From Eublepharis macularius (taxonomy: Eukaryota; Chordata; Lepidosauria; Squamata; Eublepharidae): a stretch of 64,000 bases of DNA. The stretch lies in assembly GCF_028583425.1 (NCBI RefSeq), contig NC_072795.1, positions 12,609,001-12,673,000 of the forward strand. Reading direction: 5' to 3'. Position 1 is the stretch's first letter, and each line of letters opens with the position of its first letter. This document shows, piece by piece, positions 41,048 to 51,948 of the stretch. Under the pieces are notes generated by a model that had not been told where the DNA came from, ran no database searches, and saw only the letters and a list, made by a program, of their open reading frames with translations. The position numbers and the translations under genes were made by a program.

Positions 41048-41439
41048 CAGGGCTCCTTTTGAGGGGGAACGCACAGGAATGCAGTTCCAGTAGTTCCCCA
41101 AAGAGGTCACATGTCAGGTGGCCCCACCCACCTGACTCTTGGCCGTTTTGGGCCTGTTTCGGCCTGGATTGGGCCTCTGACAAGTGGTGGATCACTATCC
41201 TGCTCAGCAGTGGCCCGATCCTGACCACTTTGGGCCCCTTTTGCCATTTTGGGACCAATTTTGGCCCTGAATGGCCAGGATTGGGTCCAAAACAGCCAGA
41301 ATAGGTGTTGTCAGGGGGTGTGGCATATGCAAATCAGTTATGCTAATGGCACACTTCCTGTGATGACAAGGTGTGTGGAATATGCTAATGAGTTATGCTA
41401 ATGAGTTCCTGCAGCTCTTTTTCTATGGAATGACCCCTG
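41048..41439. mobile_element. hAT-8 element with perfect TSD
   Basis: 392 bp, ends CAGGGCTCC and GACCCCTG. Flanked by the perfect 8-bp duplication AGTGGGTC (41040-41047 and 41440-41447). The interior has repeated TTTTGGGCC-type words and two ATGCTAATGAGTTATGCTAA-like stretches near 41380. Confidence 0.85.
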
Positions 41440-41447
41440 AGTGGGTC

Positions 41448-42305
41448 CATGGGGGGAAGCAGTTCTGTGGAACACCAGCCAAGAATTGCAGTCTGTAGCA
41501 TGGTGCTATGCAAAGCTGGTCGTATTGCACCTGCGGCATAACTTGATAAAGTTCACAGCAGCAAACTATATAAGGTCTATACACCTGGCATGGTTGGACA
41601 GGGAAGGAATCCTCAAGAAGGAGGTATTTTGTACAGGACAGCGATCCCCATTGTTCCATCCAGAGACATCATAGTGGCTGCCTGCATTTTTCCTGTTGTT
41701 CATTTGAAACCTGGGGATAAAATTCAAAGCATCTTGAATGGAACAAGGCAAATCTTTGGGACACGTCGAACCAGCTGACTGTCAAGCAAAGTGCTGAATT
41801 CATTTTGCTCAGGTGTGTTTTGCCCCTTCAGTTTGGCCACAAACAACACAGTTTCCTATGCCTTGTGGCTGGCTTGGTAACCTTACCTGTGGCCACCTGG
41901 GCAGCCTGCCCTCGCTTTTCTTTGAAAATCAAAACCAAGTGACTTCTGTTCTGCAGAGGAAAGAACCAGTTCTGGCATTCTTGTATCTCCGTAGTACAGG
42001 AAGTCCTTCAAAAGAGACTAGGAGCTATCATCTTTGCGTCTGCAGGCAGCGATCATTTGAAAGTAACTGTGTCCATCATCGGAAGATGCTTGGCTTGGTA
42101 CTTCCCAAAATTTGGTGGCTCCATCCCCCTGACCATGGCTACCGTTTGGTGACACCCCCTCCCCCATGGCTGTCAATTTGTGCTTGCTTCTGTTACTCTC
42201 TTACAACATTTCAGAAGTTTCTATAGGATCAACAAGATTGGGGACCCCTGATATTAAGGTGGGAGGACAAGAAGAAATCTAGATGGGGAACAGGTGGTTT
42301 GCTGC
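41448..42305. other. Mostly unassigned; hAT-5-like end at about 42240
   Basis: A TATA-like ACTATATAAGG lies at 41565-41575 with no gene behind it. GATTGGGGACCCCTG at 42237-42251 looks like a hAT-5-type right end, but no left partner is found. Confidence 0.35.
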
Positions 42306-42527
42306 TAGGTTTGCCATCCTTCAAGTGTGGCCTGGAGTTCTTCAAGATTTACAACTGATCTCCAGATGACAGAGATCAGTTCTCCTAGACAAAATGGCTG
42401 CTTTGGAGGGTGAATTGACTCTATTGCATTATGTTCTGCTGAAATCCCTCTCTTCCCCAAACCCTACCCTCTTCAGGTTCCACCTCTAAAATCTCCAGGT
42501 ATTTCCCAACCCAGAGTTGACAACCTG
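42306..42527 (+). mobile_element. hAT-1 element
   Basis: TAGGTTTGCCATCC to AGTTGACAACCTG; body TACAACTGATCTCCAGATGA matches the family. Confidence 0.78.
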
Positions 42528-42622
42528 CTTGGCCCAGGAGATTCATAGAGACAATTAGAAGGCCAATGGCACCAGAGGCTGAAGCTCCAGGGTTCATTAC
42601 CCCATGCACCGTTGGTTCTGAC

Positions 42623-43015
42623 TGGAGATGGGCACGAACTGGAAAAAAAATCAACCATAAGGTTCGTGGTTCGTCGCGTTTCACGAACCACAAACTTTCA
42701 CAAACCTGCGCCAGTTCACGAACTGGTTCGTTTGGTTTGTGAAAATGTCACTTCCAGGTCAACAAATCATCACTTCCGGGTCAGCAGAAGGTCACTTCAG
42801 GGCCAGCAGAAAGCCCAACCCCCATCGCTTAGGAAACTGATTGATTGGCACCAGGCTGTCTGCAGTGATGAACTGAAAAATGAACCAAACGAACTGGCCT
42901 AAAGTCCATGGTGGTTCTTCAAAAATGAGCTCTGATGAACCACTGGTTAGTGAACCACAAACTGGCCCAGTTCGTGCTGAATTTTGGTTCATATTTCTGT
43001 TCGTGCCCATCTCTA
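42623..43015. mobile_element. hAT-7 element (TAGAGATGGGC type) with perfect TSD
   Basis: 393 bp, ends TGGAGATGGGCACGAAC and GTTCGTGCCCATCTCTA. Flanked by the perfect duplication GTTCTGAC (42615-42622 and 43016-43023). The interior is full of repeated GGTTCGTGG / CCACGAACC words and GGTCACTTCCGGG. The target lay between imperfect direct repeats of CCCATGCAC..CGTTGGTTCTGAC. Confidence 0.92.
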
Positions 43016-43023
43016 GTTCTGAC

Positions 43024-44904
43024 CCATGATCCCATGCACACCGTTGGTTCTGACCTACTGGCAAGTGTGCTGGTTTGGAAAGCTCCCGGTCCCATACACG
43101 TAGCTGTAGATATCCCAAGCCAAACTTCTAAGAAAGGTGTTATCCATTGAACGAGACTTGGGTGGTCAACATCTTTGGAGATATTAGAATAAGCACACCT
43201 GCTCTTTCCTTGGCTGGTCATTCAGTGCCGGCTCTTAATCAGAGGATGTGGCTGCCCATGTTCCACTTCACCAGACATCAAAGAAAGCACGGAGTCCAAT
43301 AAAAAGGTAATAATGGGGCAGTTTCAACTTCCTGCCTCTCGTAAACTGATGAAATGTCACATCGGGACAGTGACTTAAGAAAAACAAATTTCTCAATGTC
43401 CTCCTTGGAACAGCCAGTTCCAAGAGGCGCAAGAGGAGAGACTACAGGCAGCTGCTGGGACTTAAGAAACAACCAGCAATGAATTCAAGCAGGAACTAGA
43501 GATAAGCTGCTCAATCTCAGAAGACCACAGAGTAATAATTAAGATTAAGGCTCTCAAGGGGTGGATTCATCCCAGAAACTAACAGGTGCCACTCAGCTAG
43601 AAAAACAGGGGATTTTCCAAAAGGGAAAAAAAAGAGAGGAAGCTATTTAAAAGAGAGGCAGAAAACAACAATCCAGAATTTCTTTAACATGCTTAAGAGA
43701 GAGAACTGTACAGGAACAATATAGGGAAAGAAAAGAGGTTTTCAAATGAAGGACATGCTGTCAGAGAGGGCCCATGAAGGCCAGGGGAAAAAAAACCCAA
43801 AAGGAGCGAGGTCGGGAAGCAAAGCAGCACAAAGGGATGTCTGAGCCAAGCGGTATTTGCCAGCCAGCGGAAATCCACCTTGCAAGGCTGATAACAAGAA
43901 AGAGCAAATGAAGGCGGTCCAGGAAAAGTGATAATCAGAGGACTTAACTAGTCAAGGACAAAATAAATTAAAATACAAAGCATACCTACTATTGTTGATT
44001 CAGGGTGCAGGAAGAGCTGGAACGTTCTCATGGAGAGGGTTGCCAGTTGGCGGCTGATAACTCTATTCATACCTATTATCGTCACAGGGGAATTGAAAGA
44101 AGACCATCAGTGGCTCGCTGGTGGAGGGGCAGCCCTGGCCATAACAAGGAAGCTGTGTTAAATGACTAACAGGTGCCCAGTTCTGCAGGCTGGCACATTC
44201 TGGTTCCCATGGGCCGGAAGGCTACTGATACTTGGAAGGGTGTGGCCGAGATGAAGCCCAGATAACAGGCCAGCTGCCGAGCCAAGCCAAAGCCACAATC
44301 CCTGAGAAAGATGGGCACAGCCTGGCCCAGGACCAGTGAGGAAACTGGTGAGGTGGCACCTGGCAGAAAAGCTGCACGTGAGCTCCAGGTGAAGCTATAT
44401 CTTACTGTTTTCTGGTTCTTATCCCTGGTAACACCTTTGTCACCCTTTTCTGCCTTTTCGGGATCTTATTTTATAAAGCTTTTAATGAGTACTCGAGTAC
44501 ATTAGAATTCTTCAGCCCCATTTACAAGTCTCTAATTAAATCTCTGAGTGGGGAGTAGATGCGTTTTGGCACATGGATGTAAACACATGCGCATGAATGC
44601 AGGGGGGGTGCCCATGCTACTTTTCTCCCAGACTCTTCACAATCACTTAGCCAAACTGGAAAAGTCACTGGACGTCTTTGAGTTGCATCTGTTCTAAGTG
44701 CATAATAAGAATCCAGCCAAAGTAACTGCCCTGAGCTGTTCGATGTACAGCAGACCAAAAACAGCCAAATGTAAATGGAGGGAGTTGCAGGGTGGACAGC
44801 AATCCTCGGCACGAGGATAAAAGTACTCAAGAGAGCCCCTATTTTCATTCATGCCAAACTGGAGAGTGTGAAATGACTTGAAATCACAGGGGCCAACTGA
44901 CTGG
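43024..44904. other. Unassigned unique block
   Basis: The longest stretch (1.9 kb) without a recognised family. 43600-43900 is strongly purine-rich on the plus strand. A TTTTATAAAGCTTTTAATGA stretch at 44469-44488 resembles a poly(A)-signal region, but I cannot delimit an LTR. Confidence 0.35.
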
Positions 44905-45158
44905 CTCCCCTTTGCAACCAAGCTGGACTGGAGTGCTGCAGGCTCTGCCCCTGGTCTTGGTGATGGTGGAAATGGGTGTAGGCTCAAGCTGAGGTATAAT
45001 GGGGTATAATGCCGTGGGGTGTAATGCCGTACACTCCACCCTCCAGAGCAACTGTTTTCTCCAATGGAGCTGATTAGATCAGCTGTCATCTGCAGGACCT
45101 ATCAGGAGGTTGGCCAGGAGATCACCAGGCTCCACTTGGAGACTGGCCACCCTAGGCC
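44905..45158 (-). mobile_element. hAT-1 element, rearranged
   Basis: Reverse-orientation landmarks: CTCCACCCTCCAGAGCAACT, TTTCTCCAATGGAGCTGATT and GGAGACTGGCCACCCTAGG. A local duplication of TATAATGCCGT-like sequence at 44996-45032 makes it irregular. Confidence 0.6.
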
Positions 45159-45804
45159 TCCACCAAGCAGCCCCAACATCGGGTCCAGTACCACAGGGGC
45201 CCCTCAGCTTGGCCTTCTCCTGGCTGCCCAAGGAGGGCAGCCAGGAGTAACTTAACTTTCTCAGTAACTTAAAGGTAGGCAAGGACAGACTAATGCAGAC
45301 TTATGAACAGTTACATGGCTGATAGAAGCATGGAATGCCTCTCTTGGTCCCTTGGCTCCAAAGAGAAGGAGAATCCTTGCCCCTCCTCGATGTTTGTGGT
45401 CTGTTCTCTCTCCAAGGGAGTGAATGGCTCCTGGCTTTTGTGCATTCAGCCTCTCAGCTTTCTTGTTTAGCCGCTACATTCCTACACCTTTGTGGACACC
45501 CCTGGTACCAGAGAAGCTGCTTTCTGGCATCAGGCAGCAGCCACAAAAGGGGCATGAATGGCAGAGCCATGGTGGGAAAGAACAATTGGTGGTTCCTCCT
45601 CCCCACCTCTGGCTGAGTATCATTATCATAATAGCTGGGCAACAATTGGGAGAGAAAGACCCACACAACTAACCCACAAGTGTGATTTTGGTTCCATTCC
45701 TAGGCTATGGTCGCATGAGATTGCACTATGGGGGCATGATAGAGGCCTACTCAATTAAGCATGGGGCAGAGGAAATGGAGAGGGAAAAACTTCTCCCATC
45801 AGCT
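45159..45804. other. Unassigned sequence
   Basis: No repeat or exon recognised. Confidence 0.3.
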
Positions 45805-45940
45805 TAGGAAACCAGCAGTAGATTCAGGACAGACGACAAGAAGTCAAAACGACTTTACGCAACTTACAGAACTCGTCGTCCCCAAATGTGGTGACAGGGA
45901 CATGGCTGGATAGGTTTATCAGTCACTACTTGTCAAGACC
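45805..45940 (+). mobile_element. CR1/L2-type LINE 3' UTR fragment
   Basis: GATTCAGGACAGACGACAAG, CCCAAATGTGGTGACAGGGA and CTGGATAGGTTTATCAG resemble the 20143-20350 fragment type. Confidence 0.5.
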
Positions 45941-45992
45941 CTGACCTAGATGGCCCAGGTTAGCCCACCCTTGTCAGACCTCAGAAGCGAAG
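45941..45992 (+). mobile_element. 5S SINE head fragment
   Basis: GATGGCCCAGGTTAGCCCAC then TTGTCAGACCTCAGAAGCGA, the 5' leader and first part of a 5S-type SINE; cut off at the LINE boundary. Confidence 0.6.
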
Positions 45993-45999
45993 TATGTAC

Positions 46000-46361
46000 A
46001 CAGGCTTTCTCTGCAGTGCCCTCCACTCTGTGGCACTGCCTGCCTGAGGAGGTCAGGAGAGCCCCCACTCTCCTAGCTTTCCACAAATGAAGCAAAACCG
46101 AATTATTCAAAAAGGCTTTCTACTCAGATAGGAGGCCTGGATTGTAGGGAGGGGGGGTCTTAGATGCATCACTATTGAGTTAGAGACCACGGACTTCATC
46201 ACCATGTTGTACTGAATTCCTGTTAATGCTATATCTTTGTAAACTTGTATCTATTTACCCCATGGCATTGTTTATGGATGTATTCTTGATATTGAATGTA
46301 CTAATCACATACTATGTAATCCACCTTGGGTCTCAGTGAGAAAGGTGGACTATAAATGATG
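46000..46361 (+). mobile_element. L2-like LINE 3' end
   Basis: Degraded codons for an L2-type C-terminus (CACTGCCTGCCTGAGGAGGT, AAAACCGAATTATTC) lead to TATGTAATCCACCTTGGGTC and GAAAGGTGGACTATAAATGA, then the microsatellite. Confidence 0.75.
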
Positions 46362-46387
46362 TAAATAATAATAATAATAATAATAAT

Positions 46388-46440
<53 letters not shown>
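46362..46440. repeat. (AAT)n(AGT)n microsatellite
   Basis: About eight AAT units followed by about 17 AGT units, seeded at the LINE poly(A)-like tail. Confidence 0.95.
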
Positions 46441-46445
46441 TTTGA

Positions 46446-46666
46446 TAGAGTTGCCAACTCCTGGTTGAGAAACTCCTGGAGATTTGGGGCGGGGGGAGCC
46501 TGGAGAGGATGGAGTTTGGGGAGGGGGAGGACTTCAGCTAGATATAATGTCACAGAGTCCACCTTCCAAGGTAGCCATTTTCACAAGGGGAACTAATTTC
46601 AGTCACCTGGAGATCAGTTGTAACTCCAGGAGATCTCCAGCCACCACCTGGAGGTTGGCAACCCTA
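46446..46666 (-). mobile_element. hAT-1 element, reverse
   Basis: TAGAGTTGCCAACTCC to GAGGTTGGCAACCCTA; full length. Confidence 0.82.
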
Positions 46667-46814
46667 AAACTTCCAAGGTAGTCCAGGGATGCTACGCCAA
46701 GGGAGGCAATGGCAAACCACTTCTGTTTGTCTTTTGCTTTGAAAACCCAAGGGGTTGCCACAAATTGGCTGTGATTTAACAACATTTGCCAAGAACAGGT
46801 GAAATGGGGTCGCT

Positions 46815-46972
46815 GAGTTGAGAAGTAGAATTGAAAAGTAGAATGCCAGTTGAGAAGTAGAATGCCAGTTGAGTGGAATGCCAGTTGAGAAGTAGAATGC
46901 CAGTTGAGTGGAATGCCAGTTGAGAAGTAGAATGCCAGTTGAGTGGAATGCCAGTTGAGAAGTAGAATGCTA
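46815..46972. repeat. 35-bp minisatellite
   Basis: About four and a half units alternating GAAGTAGAATGCCAGTT and GAGTGGAATGCCAGTT. The first unit is degenerate (GAATTGAAAAGTAGAATG). It is nearly perfect in the centre, suggesting recent expansion. The apparent repetitive peptide on the minus strand is a by-product. Confidence 0.92.
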
Positions 46973-47002
46973 GCCCTCACTTGCATTAACAAGTGAGGGC
47001 TG
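46973..47002. repeat. Perfect 12-bp-stem hairpin
   Basis: AGCCCTCACTTG and CAAGTGAGGGCT separated by CATTAA, immediately after the minisatellite. Confidence 0.85.
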
Positions 47003-47739
47003 GTGCCTGTGGACTTGTGGACTCCCCATAGCGTTTGACTAACCACTGTTGGAAACAATGCTGGAGTAGGTCAGTCACTGGTCTCATACAGCATGGATAC
47101 TCTTAAGTTTTTAGTGGGAAGGGAGCCTCCAACACCCTGGCTTGCATGAAGAGCAAAAAAAGGGGTCTCCTACTGGCCCTGGTCACTGCTTGGAGAAGTT
47201 CACAACAACTCCCAAGGAAGAGTTCTTCACATTTGCTCTGAGCAGTTAGTACAGGTGCAAGAACAGGTGAGTGCCGAGGGGGAGGGGGGGGACAACTGCA
47301 TTTTAAAATAGGAATGTTTTCCCACATATCTGCTAGGTGAGAATGGACAGAGATTCTCCAAGTCTGTGAGAAACAGGAAGTTCTCCAGATGATTGTCTAG
47401 CCTACAAGGTGATCAAAGTGTAAAGAAAACAATGCCGTTGAGGAATCTAAACAGCTCCCGTTCCCTTTTCTTCTCGGCAGGAGACGAGGAGGAGAAGCGG
47501 CTTGTTGTCAGGTAATTAAGATGGAAGGAATTGTCCTTGGCTGAGGTGTCAAAGCAGGAAGCTTCGCAACAGAGTGATAAATAGCTACATCCCAGCCCCA
47601 AGAGTTTTGGAAATGCAAACAAGCTAATAAGCAGGACTGTCTGTTCTTTTTCCTCCCTCCATCTCTATCCCCCACCCCACTGAAGCCTGAAATAAAGATC
47701 CTAGACAAACCCGGCTGATGCCTTTGGGTTGGAATATGA
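47003..47739. other. Unassigned sequence
   Basis: No repeat recognised. Confidence 0.3.
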
Positions 47740-47822
47740 CGAAGAGAACTTGATTCTCGAAAGCTTATGCTGCAATAAAATTGGTTAGTCTTAAAGGTGC
47801 TACTGGACTCTTTTTGATTTTG
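47740..47822 (+). mobile_element. PLE-like family A single arm
   Basis: ATGACGAAGAGAACTTGATT then CTCGAAAGCTTATGCTGC, ending GCTACTGGACTCTTTTTG. The first box is ATGACGA, lacking the initial C. Confidence 0.7.
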
Positions 47823-48005
47823 TGAATGGAAAGATTCTTTTGATCTTGGCATGAGGTGTCTATAGTTGACATATTGTCCTAATATCAAATGTAGACAGTA
47901 TTTGACAACGGGTTCTGCAGAAGAGGAAATAAAACATTGGCAGAAGGATCTGGGGAGGAGATACAGTGAGTGGAGAAAGGGTTAAGGGCACTCATATTAG
48001 AGGCC

Positions 48006-48192
48006 AAGATGCCGTGCCAGTAGCATCTTAAAAACCATCTAGATTTCCAGGATATGTGCTTTCCAGAGTCAAAGATCCCTTTGTCAGCTTTGGCTTTCAA
48101 AACTCCTACCCTGGAAATCCGCTTGGTCTCTAAGGTGCCTCTGGACTCGTATCTTGATCTTCTACTGCAGACCAACATGGCTACCCACCTGA
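48006..48192 (+). mobile_element. PLE-like family B inverted pair
   Basis: Arms GTGCCAGTAGCATCTTAAAA and TCTCTAAGGTGCCTCTGGAC in inverse orientation. The minus strand has CTGACAA (48081-48087), then AGGGATCTTTGACTCT and GGAAAGC, a degraded hammerhead core. The tail GCAGACCAACATGGCTACCC at the right mirrors the family A tail. Confidence 0.7.
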
Positions 48193-48204
48193 AACACATT
48201 AGAG

Positions 48205-48310
48205 AATGGGAGGCATGGTGTTCACTGGGTGACCTTTGACCTGTCACACCCTCTCAGCTGAACCTACTTCATGGAGTTCTTGTGAGGAGGACAAAATGGG
48301 GGAAGTCACG
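48205..48310 (+). mobile_element. CORE-SINE fragment
   Basis: TGGGTGACCTTTGACCTGTC and GTTCTTGTGAGGAGGACAAA match the CORE and 3' part. Confidence 0.5.
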
Positions 48311-48519
48311 TGCCCCACCCAGGGATTCTTGGAGGAAGGACTAGCTAAAAATGTACAGATGGACACTCAGACTCCCTTCTTGAGACTGTTTTCCTTTTTA
48401 CTTTTTTAGAAAAGCACACTGGCCTTGTGGTTAGGTTAGAGCTTAAATTCAGGCTGTAACTGTAAACTCCTGTTGTGGGGGGTGGTGGTCGGGGGGGAGG
48501 GCAGGGGCTTGTCTTGGCT

Positions 48520-48958
48520 TTCCTCAAAGGATGCAAAACCTAACTATTCAAAAAGGCTTTTTACTCAAATGGGAGGGCTGTATTGTAGGGATGGGGTCTC
48601 AGATGCTTCGCTAATGAGTTAGGAACCATAGACTTCACCACTATGTTGCCTTACATATTATCTGTTGCTTTAAATATGTACTCCTATGTACCACCTGTGC
48701 TCCATGTTGTCTAATGTCAGTCTTAGAATTGATGATGTTTTGCTTCAGTGTTTTTTCTACTCTATATTGGATAATTGCTAATACTATATCTTTTAAATTT
48801 GTGTCTGTTTACCCTATGGCGTTGTTTGTGGAAATGTCCTTGATAGTGTGTTGAAATGTACTTGATACTGATTGTACTAATCTCGTACTGTGTAATCCGC
48901 CTTGAGTCACAGTGAGAAAGGCAGACTATAAATGACATAAATAAAATAAAGTTGCTGT
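48520..48958 (+). mobile_element. L2-like LINE 3' end, plus strand
   Basis: CTTTCCTCAAAGGATGCAAA, ACTATTCAAAAAGGC, the UTR TACTCCTATGTACCACCTGT and the end TGTAATCCGCCTTGAGTCAC then AAATGACATAAATAAAATAA. Confidence 0.82.
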
Positions 48959-48959
48959 T

Positions 48960-48991
<32 letters not shown>

Positions 48992-49465
48992 TTATTTACA
49001 TCATTTATAGTCCACCTTTCTCACTGAGACTCAAAGCGGATTACACAGTACGAGGTTAATACAGTATCAAGTAAGTACATTTCAATACAATACCATAAGG
49101 TAAAATATACAAGTTTAAAGACATAGCATTAGCAAGGATCCAAGACATAGTAGGAAATACTGAAGCAAAATGTAATCAATTCTAGGACTAACATTAGATA
49201 GCATGGAGCAATGGTTGTACATAGGAGTACATATTTAAAGCAGCAGATAATATATGAGCCAAAAATGGTGATGAAGTCTATGATCCCCAACTTGTTAGTG
49301 AAGCATCTGAGGCCCCATCCCTACAATACAGCCCTCCCATTTGAGTAAAAAGCCTTTTTGAATAGTTCGGTTTTGCATCGTTTGAGGAAAGCCAGGAGAG
49401 TGGGGGCTCTTCTGACTTCCTCAGGCAGGCCGTTCCACAGGATTGGGGCCTGACAGCGCTCGTCA
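48959..49465 (-). mobile_element. L2-like LINE 3' end, minus strand
   Basis: The mirror of the preceding copy: (TTTA)n, TTATAGTCCACCTTTCTCAC, CTGAGACTCAAAGCGGATTA and onward to GCATCGTTTGAGGAAAGCC. About 80-85% similar by eye. Two independent insertions tail to tail are likely. Confidence 0.85.
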
Positions 49466-49640
49466 CATGAGGCTGTGGTTCAGTGGTCTGATTGGGTCTA
49501 AGGTAGTTTTATGTGTTCATTATGTTGTCAACAAAATGTGATTTGAAGAAGAGATTTTTCAAGGAAAATTTGGGGGAACGAGTTGGCACTAAGATGTTTT
49601 ACACTGTGGAAAAGCTGTGGCCGTTCGTGATGCCAATCAT
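49466..49640. other. Unassigned sequence
   Basis: No family recognised. Confidence 0.3.
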
Positions 49641-49779
49641 GCCATAATGCCATAAAATTACCCATTTTGCCTATCGGTAAGTATGAAGACCAAGGGAGGA
49701 CTTCAGAGTAGCTGGACAAAGAAAGCTGGAGATGAAAAGGGTATTCTTCAGAAAGCTCGAGAAGTTTGACACTGAGAGA

Positions 49780-49910
49780 TCTCTGTCTTTTGGTGCTACA
49801 CCTCTGAAGATGCCAGTCACATCTGCTGGCAAAACATCGAGAACTACAATGCCAAGACCACGGCGATACAGCCCGGAAAATCCACAACAACCATTGTTCT
49901 CCAGCCATGA
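49780..49910 (+). mobile_element. PLE-like family F arm with hammerhead-like core
   Basis: CTGAAGA (49804-49810), stem GCCAG / CTGGC, then AAAACATC, followed by ATACAGCCCGGAAAATCCAC and AACAACC. This tail is a repeat I recognise from other reptiles, where the core reads GGCGAAACGTC; here G of GAAA is A. The 5' boundary is uncertain. Confidence 0.6.
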
Positions 49911-50427
49911 AAGCCTTTGACAATATATCGAGAAGGGCATTGTCAATGGCTGGCGTGGAGCACCCAAAAATGCCACAGAAAGGAAAGCTGTTCCCTGAAG
50001 TGATGGGAAAGACCTCAAGTAATAGCTAAAGAATGTCACTGTGCACACACTCAGGTTTGTACAGGTGAACAGACAGTGACGCCAGGCGAGGTGGGCTCTG
50101 CTCGTCTGCCTCCCAACAGCATGTGCCAAAGACACAACCCACCCTCCTCTGAAGTGGTTTCTCATCCACTCGGTGTGGTGAAGAAGCAGATTAAAATGCT
50201 CCCGTCAAGGATTACTCAGGTTTTGTTTAACAACCCCCAAGAACTTGGTTTGTGCCTCTCTTGGCCTAAACCTCTTTGCAAATTGTTTCCTTAACGATGC
50301 AGATGGATGCTGGGACGATGATTCAATATTGATACGTTTGCAGTGAACCTTTCTGTCCTCGCCGAGGGCTGCCAAGGAAGATCTCAGCTCTGAAGCATGC
50401 TTTGAGGAGAGACATGTCCTTCACCGA
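49911..50427. other. Unassigned sequence
   Basis: No repeat recognised. Confidence 0.3.
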
Positions 50428-50592
50428 GGAGGGGCTGCCACTCATTGCCGGAGCGCATGCTTTGCACGCATACAGTCCCCGGTTCAGTTTCCCACATCTT
50501 TGGAAAAGGAGCTTGGGCAGAACAGCAGAGGATGACCCTGAAGGAGAGCTTGAGGAGCAGCTGCCAGGCAGAGTAGTAGACATCACGGGGCA
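50428..50592 (+). mobile_element. Diverged tRNA-Ala-derived SINE
   Basis: GAGGGGCTGCCACTCATTGC, CATGCTTTGCACGCATAC and CCCCGGTTCAGTTTCCC retain the tRNA-Ala(UGC) layout. The body GCTTGAGGAGCAGCTGCCAG matches other copies. Confidence 0.7.
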
Positions 50593-50647
50593 GCAGGAAC
50601 CAAAAATTCGACTAGGTGTAATAAAGTACCACCCTCTCTATTTTTAT

Positions 50648-50816
50648 TAGGGTTGCCAACCTCCAGGTGGGAACTGGATAGCTCCTGGAATTAAAACTGA
50701 TCTCCGGACGAGATATCAGTTCCCCTGGAGAAAATGACTGCTTTGGAGGGTGGGCTCTATGGCTTTCAACCCCACTAAGGTCTCTCTCCTCCCCAAACCC
50801 CTCCCCCAGACTCCAC
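50648..50816 (+). mobile_element. hAT-1 element, 3'-truncated
   Basis: TAGGGTTGCCAACCTCC through CCCCAAACCCCTCCC; ends at GACTCCAC where the next copy starts. Confidence 0.78.
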
Positions 50817-51035
50817 TACGGTTGCCAACTTCCAGGTGGAGCCTGGAGATCTCCCAGAATTATGACTGATCTCCAGATGACAGAGATCAGTTTCCCTGGA
50901 GAAAAGGGCTGCTTTGGAGAGTGGACGTTATGGCGTTTTACCCCGCTGGGGTCCCTATCCTCCACAAACCCTGCCCTCACTAGGCTCGACCCCCGGATCT
51001 CTAGGAATTTCCCAACTCGGTGATGGCAACCTTTA
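50817..51035 (+). mobile_element. hAT-1 element, tandem neighbour
   Basis: TACGGTTGCCAACTTCC to GATGGCAACCTTTA, full length, directly after a truncated copy in the same orientation. Confidence 0.8.
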
Positions 51036-51398
51036 CACAACTGCCAAACTGCTCAGAGCTCTTCAAAGACCGCACTCTTTGCCAAATGGAGACATTCAAA
51101 AATTCAGATTAGGAGGTATGTGTGTGTTGTTACTTAGCTCTCTCTTTTTTTTTTTAAACAACTTGTGCGGGCAAGCTTGCAAGAATCCAGTCTTTTAAAA
51201 AAGTTGCTTCCTTGCGTTAAACTGCTGTCGTTTCAACATACATTTCCCCCTGGGGTTGGATCATGGTTGCCACTTTGGGGGTAAAGGAAACCTCTTCCAA
51301 TTGCTTTTATTCTAACAATTGCCTTTTCTGCCCCCAAATCTAGCAGATCACTTCCCCCAATCCAACAGGACACTCTTTTCTGTTAACACTGCTCGCTA
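51036..51398. other. Unassigned sequence
   Basis: No repeat recognised; T run at 51146-51156. Confidence 0.3.
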
Positions 51399-51725
51399 GG
51401 TTTTCCAGGCTGCAGCTGGTAATCCTTGGGAACAATTATGGCACAGGGACTGGCACACTGGTGCCCTGCCAATGCTTTGATAGCACTTCTGGTGAAAACC
51501 AGAAGTGACAGCCCACCGGCACCTGAAGCCTCAACAGGAGGATATGGGTGGGGGGGATGGAGCCCCGACTGGTATTGTGTCGGTACGCTGTCATATCCAG
51601 TGAAAACTGGGACTGACAGCATGGGTGCTCTAGGACTTGCAAAAATCCTATGCTTTTATCATAGAGTTCCCTCCAAAAAACCTAGAGTGTCCCATGATGA
51701 TGCGTTGCCCGGAGGTCTCCTGGTA
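51399..51725. mobile_element. Snapback hAT-1 relative, diverged
   Basis: TAGGTTTTCCAGGCTGC left end. CACTTCTGGTGAAAACCAGA / AGTGACAG and GTGAAAACTGGGACTGACAG. CTCTAGGACTTGC and TTATCATAGAGTTCC are family landmarks. The right end near TTGCCCGGAGGTCTCC is degraded. Confidence 0.6.
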
Positions 51726-51811
51726 TAGCAGGAGGCCTTGCAACTCTGCCTTTCTCTGCTTCTTCCTTCAATCACCCACCCACTGGGCTGCATTGAGGAT
51801 TGTCAAGGTGG

Positions 51812-51948
51812 TTGGGAAATTCCTGGAGTTTTGGAGTGGAGGCTGGGAAAGGTGGAGTTTGGGGAAGGGAAGGAGCACAGCAGGGATGTGAAACCTCCCT
51901 CTGAAGTTGCCATTTTCTCCAGGAGGAACTGATGTCTGTAGTTTTTAC
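51812..51948 (-). mobile_element. hAT-1 fragment, reverse
   Basis: GGTTGGGAAATTCCTGGAGT, GGAGTTTGGGGAAGGGAAGG and GCCATTTTCTCCAGGAGGAA. Both ends are missing. Confidence 0.75.

Noticed and set aside
41565..41575. TATA-box promoter (ACTATATAAGG)
   Set aside because: No transcription unit, LTR boundary or coding sequence could be tied to it.
42237..42251. Full hAT-5 element
   Set aside because: Only a right-end-like GGGGACCCCTG is visible; no matching left end or TSD within 1 kb.
44460..44520. LTR end with poly(A)-type TATAAAGC
   Set aside because: No TG..CA boundaries or 5-6 bp duplication could be found around it.
46815..46972. CRISPR-like array of short repeats
   Set aside because: Units are contiguous with no unique spacers, and the genome is vertebrate; it is a minisatellite.
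46973..47002. Rho-independent terminator
   Set aside because: The hairpin shape fits, but the genome is vertebrate and no T tract follows.
46603..47058. 151-codon minus-strand frame with a repeated Trp-His-Ser motif
   Set aside because: The repetition comes from the 35-bp minisatellite, and the frame also runs through hAT-1.
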